Both the position numbers and the translations under genes were made by a program. Under the pieces are notes generated by a model that was not told the DNA's origin, did not search any database, and saw only the letters and a list, made by a program, of their open reading frames with translations. From an uncultured Sutterella sp. (GTDB lineage: Bacteria > Pseudomonadota > Gammaproteobacteria > Burkholderiales > Burkholderiaceae_F): DNA of 64,000 nucleotides. Within the stretch, counting starts at the first letter, position 1, and every line of letters starts with the position of its first letter. Shown here one piece after another: positions 42,332 to 51,076 of this stretch. The stretch spans positions 1-64,000 of the forward strand of contig CALEAW010000069.1 in NCBI GenBank assembly GCA_937943605.1. Direction: 5' to 3'.

Positions 42332-42360
42332 ACTATAAACTAATGTTTTATGTCATGCAA
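42332..42360 (-). promoter_or_regulatory. spc promoter upstream of rplN
   Basis: Minus strand: TTGCAT at 42355-42360, 17-bp spacer, TATAGT at 42332-42337. Predicted start ~42325, giving a ~175-nt leader before rplN. Confidence 0.8.
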
Positions 42361-42394
42361 GCGAATCTGGCGTTTTTTTTCGCCGGACTGTAAC

Positions 42395-42664
42395 TTAGAG
42401 GACAACAGCCTTTTCGAGGATCTTCGTCACAACCCAAGACTTGGTCTTGGACATCGGACGAGATTCAGCGATTTCAACCTTGTCGCCTTCGTTGCAGCCA
42501 AGTTCGTCGTGAGCATGATACTTCTTGCTCTTAACGACATACTTGCCATACAGCGGATGCTTGACCTTACGTTCAACGAGAACAGTAACGGTCTTTTCCA
42601 TCTTGCTGCTGGAAACCGTACCGATAAGGGTGCGGTTCAGAGACTCATTGGTCTGTTCCGTCAT
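42395..42664 (-). CDS. rpsQ: 30S ribosomal protein S17
   Basis: S17, 89 residues, OB fold with GTVSSSKMEKTVTVLVERK and the EGDKVEIAESRPMSKTKSW signature split over two strands. Start overlaps the rpmC stop by 4 bp (ATGA). Last gene of the S10 group. Confidence 0.97.
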   Translation of the reverse strand: MTEQTNESLNRTLIGTVSSSKMEKTVTVLVERKVKHPLYGKYVVKSKKYHAHDELGCNEGDKVEIAESRPMSKTKSWVVTKILEKAVVL

Positions 42665-42855
42665 TTCGTGGTCGCCTTCTGGGTAAGGATCGTGCGAACG
42701 CGCGCGATATCACGACGCGTCGTGCGCAACGAACTCGTGTTCGTAAGCTGCTGGGTGGCCTTCTGCATACGCAACTTGAAATGCGTGTTCTGAAGGTCAT
42801 TCAGTTCCTGTTTGAGCGCGGCCTCATCCTTGGCGCGCAGTTCCTTAGCGTTCAT
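42661..42855 (-). CDS. rpmC: 50S ribosomal protein L29
   Basis: L29, 64 residues from ATG 42855 (MNAKELRAKDEAALKQELND) with an AAGGAG site; the frame to 42891 overlaps rplP and was rejected. Two-helix protein at the exit tunnel; docking site for trigger factor and SRP with L23. Confidence 0.96.
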   Translation of the reverse strand: MNAKELRAKDEAALKQELNDLQNTHFKLRMQKATQQLTNTSSLRTTRRDIARVRTILTQKATTK

Positions 42856-42865
42856 GTCCGTCTCC

Positions 42866-43282
42866 TTACATGCCGATCTGGCGGACAACAAACGTGGTCT
42901 TCACGGGCAGCTTAGCAGCGGCGAGAGCAAAAGCTTCGCGAGCGAGCTGTTCGTCAACCCCGTCCATTTCATAAAGCACACGGCCCGGCTGAACCAGCGC
43001 AACCCAGTATTCCGGGTTACCCTTACCGTTACCCATACGAACTTCAGCAGGCTTGCTGGAGATGGGCTTGTCCGGGAACACACGGATCCACACACGGCCA
43101 CCACGCTTGATGTGACGCGTAATAGCACGACGGGCAGCTTCAATCTGGCGAGCCGTAATACGACCGCGTTCGAGCGTCTTCAGACCGAATTCGCCGAAAG
43201 AAACATTGGCACCGCGAGTAGCGAGACCATAGTTACGGCCCTTCTGGTCCTTACGATATTTGCGACGATTAGGTTGCAGCAT
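42866..43282 (-). CDS. rplP: 50S ribosomal protein L16
   Basis: L16, 138 residues, MLQPNRRKYRKDQKGRN start and RVWIRVFPDKPISSKP region. Two bases after the rpsC stop. Confidence 0.98.
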   Translation of the reverse strand: MLQPNRRKYRKDQKGRNYGLATRGANVSFGEFGLKTLERGRITARQIEAARRAITRHIKRGGRVWIRVFPDKPISSKPAEVRMGNGKGNPEYWVALVQPGRVLYEMDGVDEQLAREAFALAAAKLPVKTTFVVRQIGM

Positions 43283-43284
43283 CG

Positions 43285-44058
43285 TTATTCTCCGTCCTTA
43301 GCAACAGGCTTACGCTGCTGCTTCGTTTCATTGCGACGACCGTTGTTGCGGCGAGAGCCAGGCTTGCCAGCACGGTCACCGGGGCGACGGCCACGACGGT
43401 CTTCGCGAGGAGCTTCAACAGCTTCTTCCTGACCAAAGTTGTCACCCTTGTAAACCCAGACCTTAACACCAACGATACCGTACGTGGTAAGAGCTTCAGA
43501 GAAGCCATAGTCGATGTTAGCGCGAAGGGTCTGGAGAGGCACACGACCTTCACGATACCATTCGCAACGGGCGATATCAGCACCGTTGAGGCGGCCAGAG
43601 GACATGATCTTGATGCCGAGGGCACCGAGACGCATAGCGTTCTGCATAGCACGCTTCATGGCGCGACGGAACATAACACGCTTTTCAAGTTGCTGAGTGA
43701 TGCCATCAGCGATGAGCTGGGCATCGAGTTCCGGACGACGAACTTCTTCGATGTTGACGTGAACTGGCACGCCCATCATCTTCTGAACTTCAGCCTTCAG
43801 AGCTTCAATATCAGCACCCTGCTTACCGATCACGATACCCGGACGAGCGGAGAAGATCGTGATACGAGCATTGTTAGCCGGACGTTCGATAAGAATACGG
43901 CTCACGCTGGCGTTACGGAGCTTCTTGATGAGGAAGCTGCGAACAGCGAGGTCTTCACCGAGCGTGCGGGAAAAATCACGGCCAACCGCATACCAGCGCG
44001 ACGTCCAATTGCGCGTCACGGGAAGACGGAAGCCGGTGGGATTAATTTTCTGACCCAT
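43285..44058 (-). CDS. rpsC: 30S ribosomal protein S3
   Basis: S3, 257 residues: KH domain (RPGIVIGKQGADIEAL) and C-terminal S3 domain (SGRLNGADIARCEWYREGRVPLQT in parts). The C-terminal tail is extended by about 30 basic residues (RRGRRPGDRAGKPGSRRNN), as often in Burkholderiales. Confidence 0.98.
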   Translation of the reverse strand: MGQKINPTGFRLPVTRNWTSRWYAVGRDFSRTLGEDLAVRSFLIKKLRNASVSRILIERPANNARITIFSARPGIVIGKQGADIEALKAEVQKMMGVPVHVNIEEVRRPELDAQLIADGITQQLEKRVMFRRAMKRAMQNAMRLGALGIKIMSSGRLNGADIARCEWYREGRVPLQTLRANIDYGFSEALTTYGIVGVKVWVYKGDNFGQEEAVEAPREDRRGRRPGDRAGKPGSRRNNGRRNETKQQRKPVAKDGE

Positions 44059-44067
44059 GGTACACCT

Positions 44068-44409
44068 TTACTTAGCTTTCGCGTCGCCAACGGAAATGTA
44101 GATATGGCTAGTCTGCTTGTTGATGCGCGTACCGCGGCCCTTAGCACGAGCAGCGAAACGGCGGAGGGTAGCAGCCTTTTCCACGTGAATCTTGGTCACG
44201 ATGAGCGTGTCGATGTCAGCACCATCATTGTGCTCGGCATTGGCAATAGCGCTTTCGAGAGCCTTCTTAATGATGACCGCAGCCTTCTTCTGGGTGAAGG
44301 TGAGGATAGCAAGAGCCTTGCCCACGGGCTTGCCGCGAACGAGGTCAGCAACCAAACGACCCTTCTGAGCCGAAAGGCGGACACCACGAACAATAGCAGT
44401 AGTTTCCAT
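44068..44409 (-). CDS. rplV: 50S ribosomal protein L22
   Basis: L22, 113 residues, with the extended hairpin that lines the exit tunnel (RRFAARAKGRGTRINKQTSH). No macrolide-type deletion is apparent. Directly abuts the rpsS stop. Confidence 0.98.
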   Translation of the reverse strand: METTAIVRGVRLSAQKGRLVADLVRGKPVGKALAILTFTQKKAAVIIKKALESAIANAEHNDGADIDTLIVTKIHVEKAATLRRFAARAKGRGTRINKQTSHIYISVGDAKAK

Positions 44410-44688
44410 TTACTTACCCACCTTCTTGTCACCAGCGGCATGGCCCTTGAACGTGCGAGTATTCGCAAATTCACCGAGCTTATGGCCAACCATGTTTTCA
44501 TTGATGTACACCGGCACATGCTGACGGCCGTTATGAACGGCGATGGTCAGACCGATGAACTCAGGAAGAATGGTCGAACGACGAGACCAGGTCTTCAACG
44601 GACGCTTGTCGCGGCTCGCCTGGGCGTTTTCAACCTTCTTCATCAGGTGCCCGTCAACAAACGGGCCTTTCTTCAAGGAACGAGACAT
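44410..44688 (-). CDS. rpsS: 30S ribosomal protein S19
   Basis: S19, 92 residues, MSRSLKKGPFVDGHLMKKVE start and HKLGEFANTRTFKGHAA signature. 10 bp after rplB. Confidence 0.98.
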   Translation of the reverse strand: MSRSLKKGPFVDGHLMKKVENAQASRDKRPLKTWSRRSTILPEFIGLTIAVHNGRQHVPVYINENMVGHKLGEFANTRTFKGHAAGDKKVGK

Positions 44689-44698
44689 TCAGGCCCCC

Positions 44699-45526
44699 TT
44701 ATTTACGGTTACGGCGCGTAACGATCATGGAATCGGTGCGCTTGCAGTTACGGGTACGATAACCCTTCGTGAGCTGACCCCACGGAGTGACAGGAGCGCG
44801 ACCAGTACCGGTCTTACCTTCACCACCACCATGCGGATGGTCAACCGGGTTCATGGCAACACCACGAACCGTCGGGCGAACACCGCGCCAACGCTTCGCA
44901 CCAGCCTTACCGAGTTCACGGAGGCTGTTTTCTTCATTGCCAACAGCACCAATCGTAGCGCGGCATTCGATGAGAACGCGACGAACTTCGCCGGAGCGGA
45001 GGCGGACCTGAGCGTATTCGCCTTCACGAGCAACAAGCTGAGCAAAAGCGCCAGCGGCACGAACCATCTGAGCACCCTTACCCGGGAGCAATTCGATACA
45101 GTGAATCGTAGAACCGACAGGGATGTTGCGGAGCGGAAGCGTGTTACCGACCTTGATCGGAGATTCCGGACCGTTCATGATTTCCTGACCAACAGTCAGA
45201 CCCTTCGGAGCGATGATGTAGCAACGTTCACCGTCGGCATAGCACACCAAAGCGATGTGAGCAGAACGGTTCGGATCGTATTCGATACGTTCAACGCGAG
45301 CAGGCACACCATCCTTCTGACGCTTGAAATCGATAATACGATAAGCGCGCTTAGAACCACCACCCTTATGACGGCAGGTGATGTGACCATTGTTGTTACG
45401 GCCGGAACCGCGGTTCTTCTTTTCAGTCAGAGCGGCCCAAGGCTTACCCTTGTGGAGCTCCTTATTGACAACCTTAACCGCATGACGGCGACCGGCGGAC
45501 GTCGGCTTGAGTTTGACGAGAGCCAT
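44699..45526 (-). CDS. rplB: 50S ribosomal protein L2
   Basis: L2, 275 residues, peptidyl-transferase region protein. The essential histidine is in the VDHPHGGGEGKTG motif. Start overlaps the rplW stop by 1 bp (TAATG). Confidence 0.98.
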   Translation of the reverse strand: MALVKLKPTSAGRRHAVKVVNKELHKGKPWAALTEKKNRGSGRNNNGHITCRHKGGGSKRAYRIIDFKRQKDGVPARVERIEYDPNRSAHIALVCYADGERCYIIAPKGLTVGQEIMNGPESPIKVGNTLPLRNIPVGSTIHCIELLPGKGAQMVRAAGAFAQLVAREGEYAQVRLRSGEVRRVLIECRATIGAVGNEENSLRELGKAGAKRWRGVRPTVRGVAMNPVDHPHGGGEGKTGTGRAPVTPWGQLTKGYRTRNCKRTDSMIVTRRNRK

Positions 45527-45825
45527 TACTTCACCTCTTGCGCGAAGTTGATTTCCTGACCCTGAGCGAGCGTGACATAGGCCTTGCGAACGTCGTTACG
45601 CTTACCCATGAAGCGGCCAAAGCGCTTCTGCTTGCCCTTCAGGTTCAGAATTTGAACGGATTTGACCTGCACATTGAAGAGCAGTTCAACAGCAGCCTTA
45701 ACCTCGGCTTTGTTGGCATCAGGAATGACAACAAAAGAAACCTGGTTGAGCTTCTCGGCGACCATGGTGCTCTTTTCGGAGATCACCGGGGCAACGAGTA
45801 CCTTCAAAAGACGTTCCTGGTTCAT
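45526..45825 (-). CDS. rplW: 50S ribosomal protein L23
   Basis: L23, 99 residues, exit-tunnel protein contacting trigger factor and SRP. VAPVISEKSTMVAEKLNQ and GKQKRFGRFMGKRNDVRKA present. Overlaps rplD by 4 bp. Confidence 0.97.
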   Translation of the reverse strand: MNQERLLKVLVAPVISEKSTMVAEKLNQVSFVVIPDANKAEVKAAVELLFNVQVKSVQILNLKGKQKRFGRFMGKRNDVRKAYVTLAQGQEINFAQEVK

Positions 45826-46442
45826 GCCAGCATCTCCTCAATCTCAGACACAGCAGCCTTCGTAACCACCACCTTGTCGAAATAAAGGAGGCAGAGCGGA
45901 TCGGCGTAACGGGTCGGGACAACGAGCACATCCTTCATGTTGCGGGAAGCAAGGATGAGGTTGTCATCGAGTTCTTCGGCGCCAACAACGAGAAGAACCT
46001 TGTTCTGCAGACCCATCGTCTTGAGCTGCGTGGCAAAAGCCTTCGTCTTCGGCATTTCAACCTTGAAGGTTTCGACAACAGCGAGACGTTCGTCGGCTAC
46101 GAGCTTCGACCAAATGGAAGCCATCGCAGCGCGATACATCTTCTTGTTAACCTTCTGGCTAAAGTTTTCATCCGGGGAATTCGGGAAAGCGCGACCGCCT
46201 CCACGCCAAACCGGAGAAGACGTCATACCAGAACGGGCACGACCAGTACCCTTCTGGCGCCATGGCTTCTTGGTGGAATGATGCACAGCTTCACGGGTGA
46301 GCTGAGCACGCGTACCAAGACGGGCATTGGCCTGGAAAGCAACCACAATCTGGTGCACCAGGGCTTCATTGTATTCACGACCGAACACGGCGTCAGCGGC
46401 AACAACCGTCTTACCCTGTTCGTTCAGGATATTGAGTTCCAT
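45822..46442 (-). CDS. rplD: 50S ribosomal protein L4
   Basis: L4, 206 residues. The exit-tunnel loop KKPWRQKGTGRARSGMTSSP is intact. In E. coli L4 represses and attenuates its own S10 operon; the leader hairpins upstream of rplC and rpsJ are possible targets here. Confidence 0.98.
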   Translation of the reverse strand: MELNILNEQGKTVVAADAVFGREYNEALVHQIVVAFQANARLGTRAQLTREAVHHSTKKPWRQKGTGRARSGMTSSPVWRGGGRAFPNSPDENFSQKVNKKMYRAAMASIWSKLVADERLAVVETFKVEMPKTKAFATQLKTMGLQNKVLLVVGAEELDDNLILASRNMKDVLVVPTRYADPLCLLYFDKVVVTKAAVSEIEEMLA

Positions 46443-46453
46443 TGTTTCGCTCC

Positions 46454-47098
46454 TTACGCCTTAACAGCCGGACGGACGATCACTTCGCCGCCCTTGGCGC
46501 CGGGAACAGCACCGCGAACCAGCAGAAGCTGACGTTCAGTGTCAACGCGCGCAATGATGAGGTTCTGCGTCGTGCGCTGCACATCGCCCAAATGACCGGC
46601 CATACGCTTGCCGGGGAAAACGCGACCCGGATCCTGACGGTTACCGATAGAACCAGGGGCACGGGTCGTCACGGAGTTACCATGAGACGCGCGGTTGGAC
46701 GAGAAGTGATGGCGCTTGATACCACCTTGGAAACCCTTACCGATGGTCGTGCCGGTCACATCAACCTTCTGACCTTCCGTGAACATTTCGGCCTTGAGAG
46801 CCATGCCGGGCTTAAATTCGGCAACCTGTTCAGCTTCGATATGGAACTCTTTGAGCATGCTACCAGCTTCAACGCCAGCCTTAGCATAATGGCCAGCAAG
46901 GGGCTTGCTCACGCGCGTGGGCTTCTTGGAGCCAAACGCGACTTGGATTGCATTGTAGCCGTCGGTTTCAACCGTCTTCACCATAGTGACACGGTTATTC
47001 GACACATCGAGCACAGTCACGGGAACGGAAACACCGTCTTCCGTGAAAATGCGCGTCATGCCGATCTTGCGACCGACGATGCCGAGCTTATCACTCAT
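46454..47098 (-). CDS. rplC: 50S ribosomal protein L3
   Basis: L3, 214 residues from ATG 47098 (MSDKLGIVGRKIGMTRIF) with a GGTGGAG site; a GTG at 47110 was rejected. HFSSNRASHGNS and PGRVFPGKRMAGHLG signatures present, the former carrying the Gln/Asn methylation region. First gene of a separate transcript: a strong promoter lies upstream and rpsJ is 166 bp away. Confidence 0.97.
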   Translation of the reverse strand: MSDKLGIVGRKIGMTRIFTEDGVSVPVTVLDVSNNRVTMVKTVETDGYNAIQVAFGSKKPTRVSKPLAGHYAKAGVEAGSMLKEFHIEAEQVAEFKPGMALKAEMFTEGQKVDVTGTTIGKGFQGGIKRHHFSSNRASHGNSVTTRAPGSIGNRQDPGRVFPGKRMAGHLGDVQRTTQNLIIARVDTERQLLLVRGAVPGAKGGEVIVRPAVKA

Positions 47099-47110
47099 TG
47101 TTTTCTCCAC

Positions 47111-47175
47111 CCCGGCTACGATTGGCCGGGACCGTTTTCATGAAAAAGCCAAACTCTCGCGATTGAATAGTTTGG
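47111..47175 (-). promoter_or_regulatory. two hairpins in the rplC leader
   Basis: Minus strand: CCAAACT/AGTTTGG (47175-47149) followed by CTTTTTC, terminator-like; then CCCGGC/GCCGGG (47130-47111) immediately before the ribosome-binding site. Candidate L4/L3-responsive leader. The first stem starts about 7 nt after the predicted +1. Confidence 0.5.
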
Positions 47176-47188
47176 ACTGAAAGGCGCG

Positions 47189-47217
47189 ATTGTAGCTGTG
47201 AATCTGATTTGTTGCAA
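47189..47217 (-). promoter_or_regulatory. promoter upstream of rplC
   Basis: Minus strand: TTGCAA at 47212-47217, exactly 17 bp, TACAAT at 47189-47194; start ~47182. Strong sigma-70 form inside the classical S10 operon, between rpsJ and rplC. Confidence 0.8.
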
Positions 47218-47264
47218 CCTATTTTGCGACTTTTCTTTGATACTCAGCTACCAATCTTAATTGA

Positions 47265-47576
47265 TTACTGAACCTTGATCTTGACGTCGACGCCAGCGGG
47301 AAGGTCGAGCTTCATGAGAGCGTCAACCGTCTTATCGGTCGGGTCGACGATGTCCATAAGGCGCTGATGGGTGCGAATTTCGAGCTGATCGCGAGACGTT
47401 TTGTTCACGTGCGGGGAACGAAGAATGTCGAAGCGCTGGATGCGAGTGGGAAGCGGAACGGGGCCGCGAACCACGGCGCCAGTGCGCTTAGCGGTATCAA
47501 CAATTTCCAGTGCGGACTGGTCGATCAACTTGTAGTCATACGCCTTGAGGCGGATGCGAATGCGCTGAGACTGCAT
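47265..47576 (-). CDS. rpsJ: 30S ribosomal protein S10 (NusE)
   Basis: S10, 103 residues, ribosomal protein and transcription antitermination factor (binds NusB at boxA). GPVPLPTRIQRFDILRSPHVNK signature in the central loop. It sits between a tuf-side hairpin (47613-47642) and the rplC promoter, so it may be expressed separately from the rest of the S10 group. Confidence 0.98.
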   Translation of the reverse strand: MQSQRIRIRLKAYDYKLIDQSALEIVDTAKRTGAVVRGPVPLPTRIQRFDILRSPHVNKTSRDQLEIRTHQRLMDIVDPTDKTVDALMKLDLPAGVDVKIKVQ

Positions 47577-47612
47577 TTCGTATTCCTGTATAAAAGAACA
47601 ATTAAAAGAACA

Positions 47613-47642
47613 GAGGGAGCGGAGTATACACCCCGCTCCCTC
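47613..47642 (-). terminator. hairpin between tuf and rpsJ
   Basis: GAGGGAGCGG (47613-47622) and CCGCTCCCTC (47633-47642), perfect 10-bp stem, followed on the minus strand by TGTTCTTTTAATTG. Terminator or attenuator 37 nt before the rpsJ ATG. Confidence 0.72.
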
Positions 47643-47675
47643 GAGCGATCAAGTCAAATTACTGAATTTTTTCAG

Positions 47676-48866
47676 TTATTCGATAACAGAGGCAACGACG
47701 CCAGCACCGACGGTGTGACCACCTTCACGGATAGCGAAGCGGAGACCCTGTTCCATAGCGATCGGGCAGATCAACTTAACGGTCATGGCGATGTTGTCAC
47801 CAGGCATAACCATTTCAACGCCTTCCGGCAATTCGATCGTACCGGTCACGTCCGTCGTACGGAAGTAGAACTGCGGACGATAGCCCTTGAAGAACGGGGT
47901 ATGACGGCCACCTTCTTCCTTCGTAAGAACGTAAACTTCGCCCTTGAAGTGGGTGTGCGGGGTGATCGTGCCCGGCTTAGCGAGAACCTGACCACGTTCA
48001 ACGTCTTCACGCTTCGTACCACGGAGAAGAATACCAACGTTGTCGCCAGCTTCACCCTGGTCAAGAAGCTTACGGAACATTTCAACGCCCGTGCAGGTCG
48101 TCTTGGCCGTAGCCTTGATACCAACGATTTCGATTTCGTCGCCAACGTGGATAACACCGCGTTCAACACGACCCGTCACAACCGTACCACGGCCAGAGAT
48201 GGAGAACACGTCTTCGATCGGCATAAGGAACGGCTGGTCAACAGCACGTTCCGGCGTCGGAATGTACGTGTCGAGCTGCTTGGCGAGTTCGAGAATAGCC
48301 GGTTCGCCGATCGGGCTCTGGTCGCCTTCGAGAGCGAGCTTAGCGGAACCCTTAACGATCGGGATCGTGTCACCCGGGAAGTCATAGTTGGAGAGAAGTT
48401 CGCGAACTTCCATTTCAACGAGTTCGAGAAGTTCTTCGTCGTCAACCATGTCGCACTTGTTCAAGAAGACGATGATGTAGGGAACGCCAACCTGACGAGC
48501 GAGAAGGATGTGTTCACGCGTCTGAGGCATCGGACCGTCAGCAGCGGAGCAAACGAGAATAGCGCCGTCCATCTGGGCAGCACCGGTAATCATGTTCTTC
48601 ACATAGTCAGCGTGACCCGGGCAGTCAACGTGAGCATAGTGACGCGTTCCCGTTTCGTATTCAACGTGAGACGTGTTAATGGTGATGCCGCGAGCCTTTT
48701 CTTCCGGAGCAGCGTCAATCTGGTCGTAAGCCTTAGCTTCACCACCAAACGTCTTGGAAAGAATCGTGGTAATAGCAGCCGTCAACGTGGTCTTACCATG
48801 GTCCACGTGACCGATCGTGCCCACATTAACGTGGGGCTTGGTACGTTCAAACTTACCCTTGGCCAT
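47676..48866 (-). CDS. tuf: elongation factor Tu
   Basis: EF-Tu, 396 residues, delivers aminoacyl-tRNA to the ribosome. G1 GHVDHGKT at 19-26, switch region ARGITINTSHVEYET, DCPGHADYVKNM, NKCD. Normal length. Follows fusA as in the classical str operon; a second tuf copy, common in Betaproteobacteria, is not in this window. Confidence 0.99.
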   Translation of the reverse strand: MAKGKFERTKPHVNVGTIGHVDHGKTTLTAAITTILSKTFGGEAKAYDQIDAAPEEKARGITINTSHVEYETGTRHYAHVDCPGHADYVKNMITGAAQMDGAILVCSAADGPMPQTREHILLARQVGVPYIIVFLNKCDMVDDEELLELVEMEVRELLSNYDFPGDTIPIVKGSAKLALEGDQSPIGEPAILELAKQLDTYIPTPERAVDQPFLMPIEDVFSISGRGTVVTGRVERGVIHVGDEIEIVGIKATAKTTCTGVEMFRKLLDQGEAGDNVGILLRGTKREDVERGQVLAKPGTITPHTHFKGEVYVLTKEEGGRHTPFFKGYRPQFYFRTTDVTGTIELPEGVEMVMPGDNIAMTVKLICPIAMEQGLRFAIREGGHTVGAGVVASVIE

Positions 48867-48914
48867 TTTAGGTCCTTAAGAAAATAGGGGTTACAAAACA
48901 GATCTATTGTAATC

Positions 48915-51017
48915 TTACTTGGTCTTGTCGGCGATAACAGCATCAGCCACGTTGCGAGGAGCTTCAGCATAGTGCTTGAACTCCATCGTGTACGTTGCAC
49001 GACCCTGCGTCAAAGAGCGGAGCTGCGTAGCGTAGCCGAACATTTCAGCCAACGGAACTTCAGCCTTAATGCTCTTGCCGCCACCAACCAAGTCATCCAT
49101 ACCCTGGATCACACCACGACGGGAAGAAAGGTCGCCCATAACGTCGCCCATCTTTTCTTCCGGCGTTTCAACTTCAACAGCCATGATCGGTTCAAGGAGA
49201 ACCGGCGTAGCCTTACGCATACCTTCCTTGAAGGCCATCGAAGCAGCCATCTTAAAGGCATTTTCGTTAGAGTCAACTTCGTGGTAGGAACCAAAGTGGA
49301 GTGTGACCTTCACGTCAACAACGGGGTAACCAGCAAGCACACCAGCCTTGAGGGTATCTTCCACACCCTTTTCGACAGCCGGAATGTATTCACGAGGAAC
49401 CACGCCGCCCTTAATAGCGTCAACGAATTCAAAACCCTTGCCAGGTTCAAGCGGTTCAAGCTTAAGCACAACGTGACCATACTGACCGCGACCACCAGAC
49501 TGCTTAGCGAACTTGCATTCAGCATTTTCAACCGTGCTACGAATGGTTTCGCGATAGGCCACCTGTGGCTTACCAACGCTAGCTTCAACGTTGAATTCAC
49601 GCTTCATACGATCAACGAGAATTTCAAGATGGAGTTCGCCCATACCAGAAATAATCGTCTGACCAGATTCTTCATCAGTACGAACACGGAAGGACGGGTC
49701 TTCCTGAGCAAGACGATTCAAAGCAAGAGCCATCTTTTCCTGGTCAGCCTTCGTCTTCGGTTCGACAGCCTGAGAAATCACCGGTTCCGGGAATTCCATA
49801 CGTTCGAGAATGATAGGAGCGTCGATCGCGCAGAGCGTGTCACCCGTCGTAACATTCTTCAAGCCAACAGCAGCGGCAATGTCACCAGCTTCAACAAACT
49901 TGATTTCCTTGCGGTCGTTAGCATGCATCTGCAACAAACGACCAATACGTTCCTTCTGGCTCTTAACGGAGTTGATGACCGTGTCACCAGAGTTAAGTAC
50001 GCCAGAGTAAACGCGCAAGAAGGTGAGCTGACCAACATACGGGTCAGTCATGATCTTGAAAGCGAGAGCGGAGAACGGAGCATTGTCTTCGGCCGGACGC
50101 GTTGTCGGCTGTTCATCCATGTCAAAACCTTCAACCGGCGGAATGTCAACCGGGGACGGCAAGAACTGAACAACAGCATCAAGCATACGCTGGACACCCT
50201 TGTTCTTAAAGGCAGAACCGCAAAGCATCGGCTGGATTTCGCAAGCGATCGTACGCTGACGGATACCAGCAATGATATCTTCTTCAGACAATTCACCTTC
50301 TTCGAGGTACTTGTTCATAAGCTCTTCGCTAGCTTCAGCAGCGCTTTCAACGAGCTTTTCGTGCCATTCGTTAGCCACATCAACAAGATTGGCAGGAATG
50401 TCCACGTAATCGAACTTCATACCCTGGGACTTCGCATCCCAAATGATGCCCTTCATCTTAATCAGATCGACAACACCTTCGAACTGATCTTCAGCACCGA
50501 TAGGCACAACGATGGGCACTGGATTGGCCTTAAGACGCTTCTTCATTTGGTCATAGACCTTGAAGAAGTTAGCACCAGTACGGTCCATCTTGTTCACGAA
50601 GGCAAGACGGGGGACCTTGTACTTATTTGCCTGACGCCAAACGGTTTCGGACTGGGGCTGAACACCACCAACAGCGCAATAAACCATGCAAGCGCCGTCA
50701 AGAACACGCATAGAGCGTTCAACTTCAACGGTGAAGTCAACGTGCCCCGGGGTGTCAATGACGTTCAAGCGGTACGGTTCCCACTGCATTTCCATACCGC
50801 GCCAGAAAGCAGTCGTAGCAGCAGAAGTAATCGTAATACCACGTTCCTGTTCCTGTTCCATCCAGTCCATGGTGGCAGCGCCATCATGCACTTCACCGAT
50901 CTTATGATTGACACCGGTGTAGAACAAAATACGTTCGGACGTGGTGGTCTTGCCCGCGTCAATGTGGGCAGAGATACCGATGTTGCGGTAACGCGAAATC
51001 GGGGTTTGACGAGCCAT
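48915..51017 (-). CDS. fusA: elongation factor G
   Basis: EF-G, 700 residues, GTPase driving translocation and ribosome recycling. G1 AHIDAGKT near 17-24, switch I GAATMDWMEQEQERGIT (shown to its core), DTPGHVDFT, NKMDR; domains II-V follow at normal length. Between rpsG and tuf; a hairpin (51039-51067) lies in the short rpsG-fusA gap. Confidence 0.99.
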   Translation of the reverse strand: MARQTPISRYRNIGISAHIDAGKTTTSERILFYTGVNHKIGEVHDGAATMDWMEQEQERGITITSAATTAFWRGMEMQWEPYRLNVIDTPGHVDFTVEVERSMRVLDGACMVYCAVGGVQPQSETVWRQANKYKVPRLAFVNKMDRTGANFFKVYDQMKKRLKANPVPIVVPIGAEDQFEGVVDLIKMKGIIWDAKSQGMKFDYVDIPANLVDVANEWHEKLVESAAEASEELMNKYLEEGELSEEDIIAGIRQRTIACEIQPMLCGSAFKNKGVQRMLDAVVQFLPSPVDIPPVEGFDMDEQPTTRPAEDNAPFSALAFKIMTDPYVGQLTFLRVYSGVLNSGDTVINSVKSQKERIGRLLQMHANDRKEIKFVEAGDIAAAVGLKNVTTGDTLCAIDAPIILERMEFPEPVISQAVEPKTKADQEKMALALNRLAQEDPSFRVRTDEESGQTIISGMGELHLEILVDRMKREFNVEASVGKPQVAYRETIRSTVENAECKFAKQSGGRGQYGHVVLKLEPLEPGKGFEFVDAIKGGVVPREYIPAVEKGVEDTLKAGVLAGYPVVDVKVTLHFGSYHEVDSNENAFKMAASMAFKEGMRKATPVLLEPIMAVEVETPEEKMGDVMGDLSSRRGVIQGMDDLVGGGKSIKAEVPLAEMFGYATQLRSLTQGRATYTMEFKHYAEAPRNVADAVIADKTK

Positions 51018-51038
51018 TTAAGGTTCCTCACTAAATAA

Positions 51039-51067
51039 GCTGCATGAGAGGGAATCCCTCATGCAGC
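51039..51067 (-). promoter_or_regulatory. hairpin in the rpsG-fusA gap
   Basis: GCTGCATGA (51039-51047) and TCATGCAGC (51059-51067) pair perfectly with an inner GGG/CCC; begins 9 nt after the rpsG stop. No U tract; likely sets processing or relative expression of fusA. Confidence 0.6.
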
Positions 51068-51076
51068 GAATCGAAA

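Noticed and set aside
42347..42400. GGCG-A8-CGCC hairpin after rpsQ as a terminator
   Set aside because: The A/T run lies in the loop, not after the stem, so it lacks terminator form on either strand.
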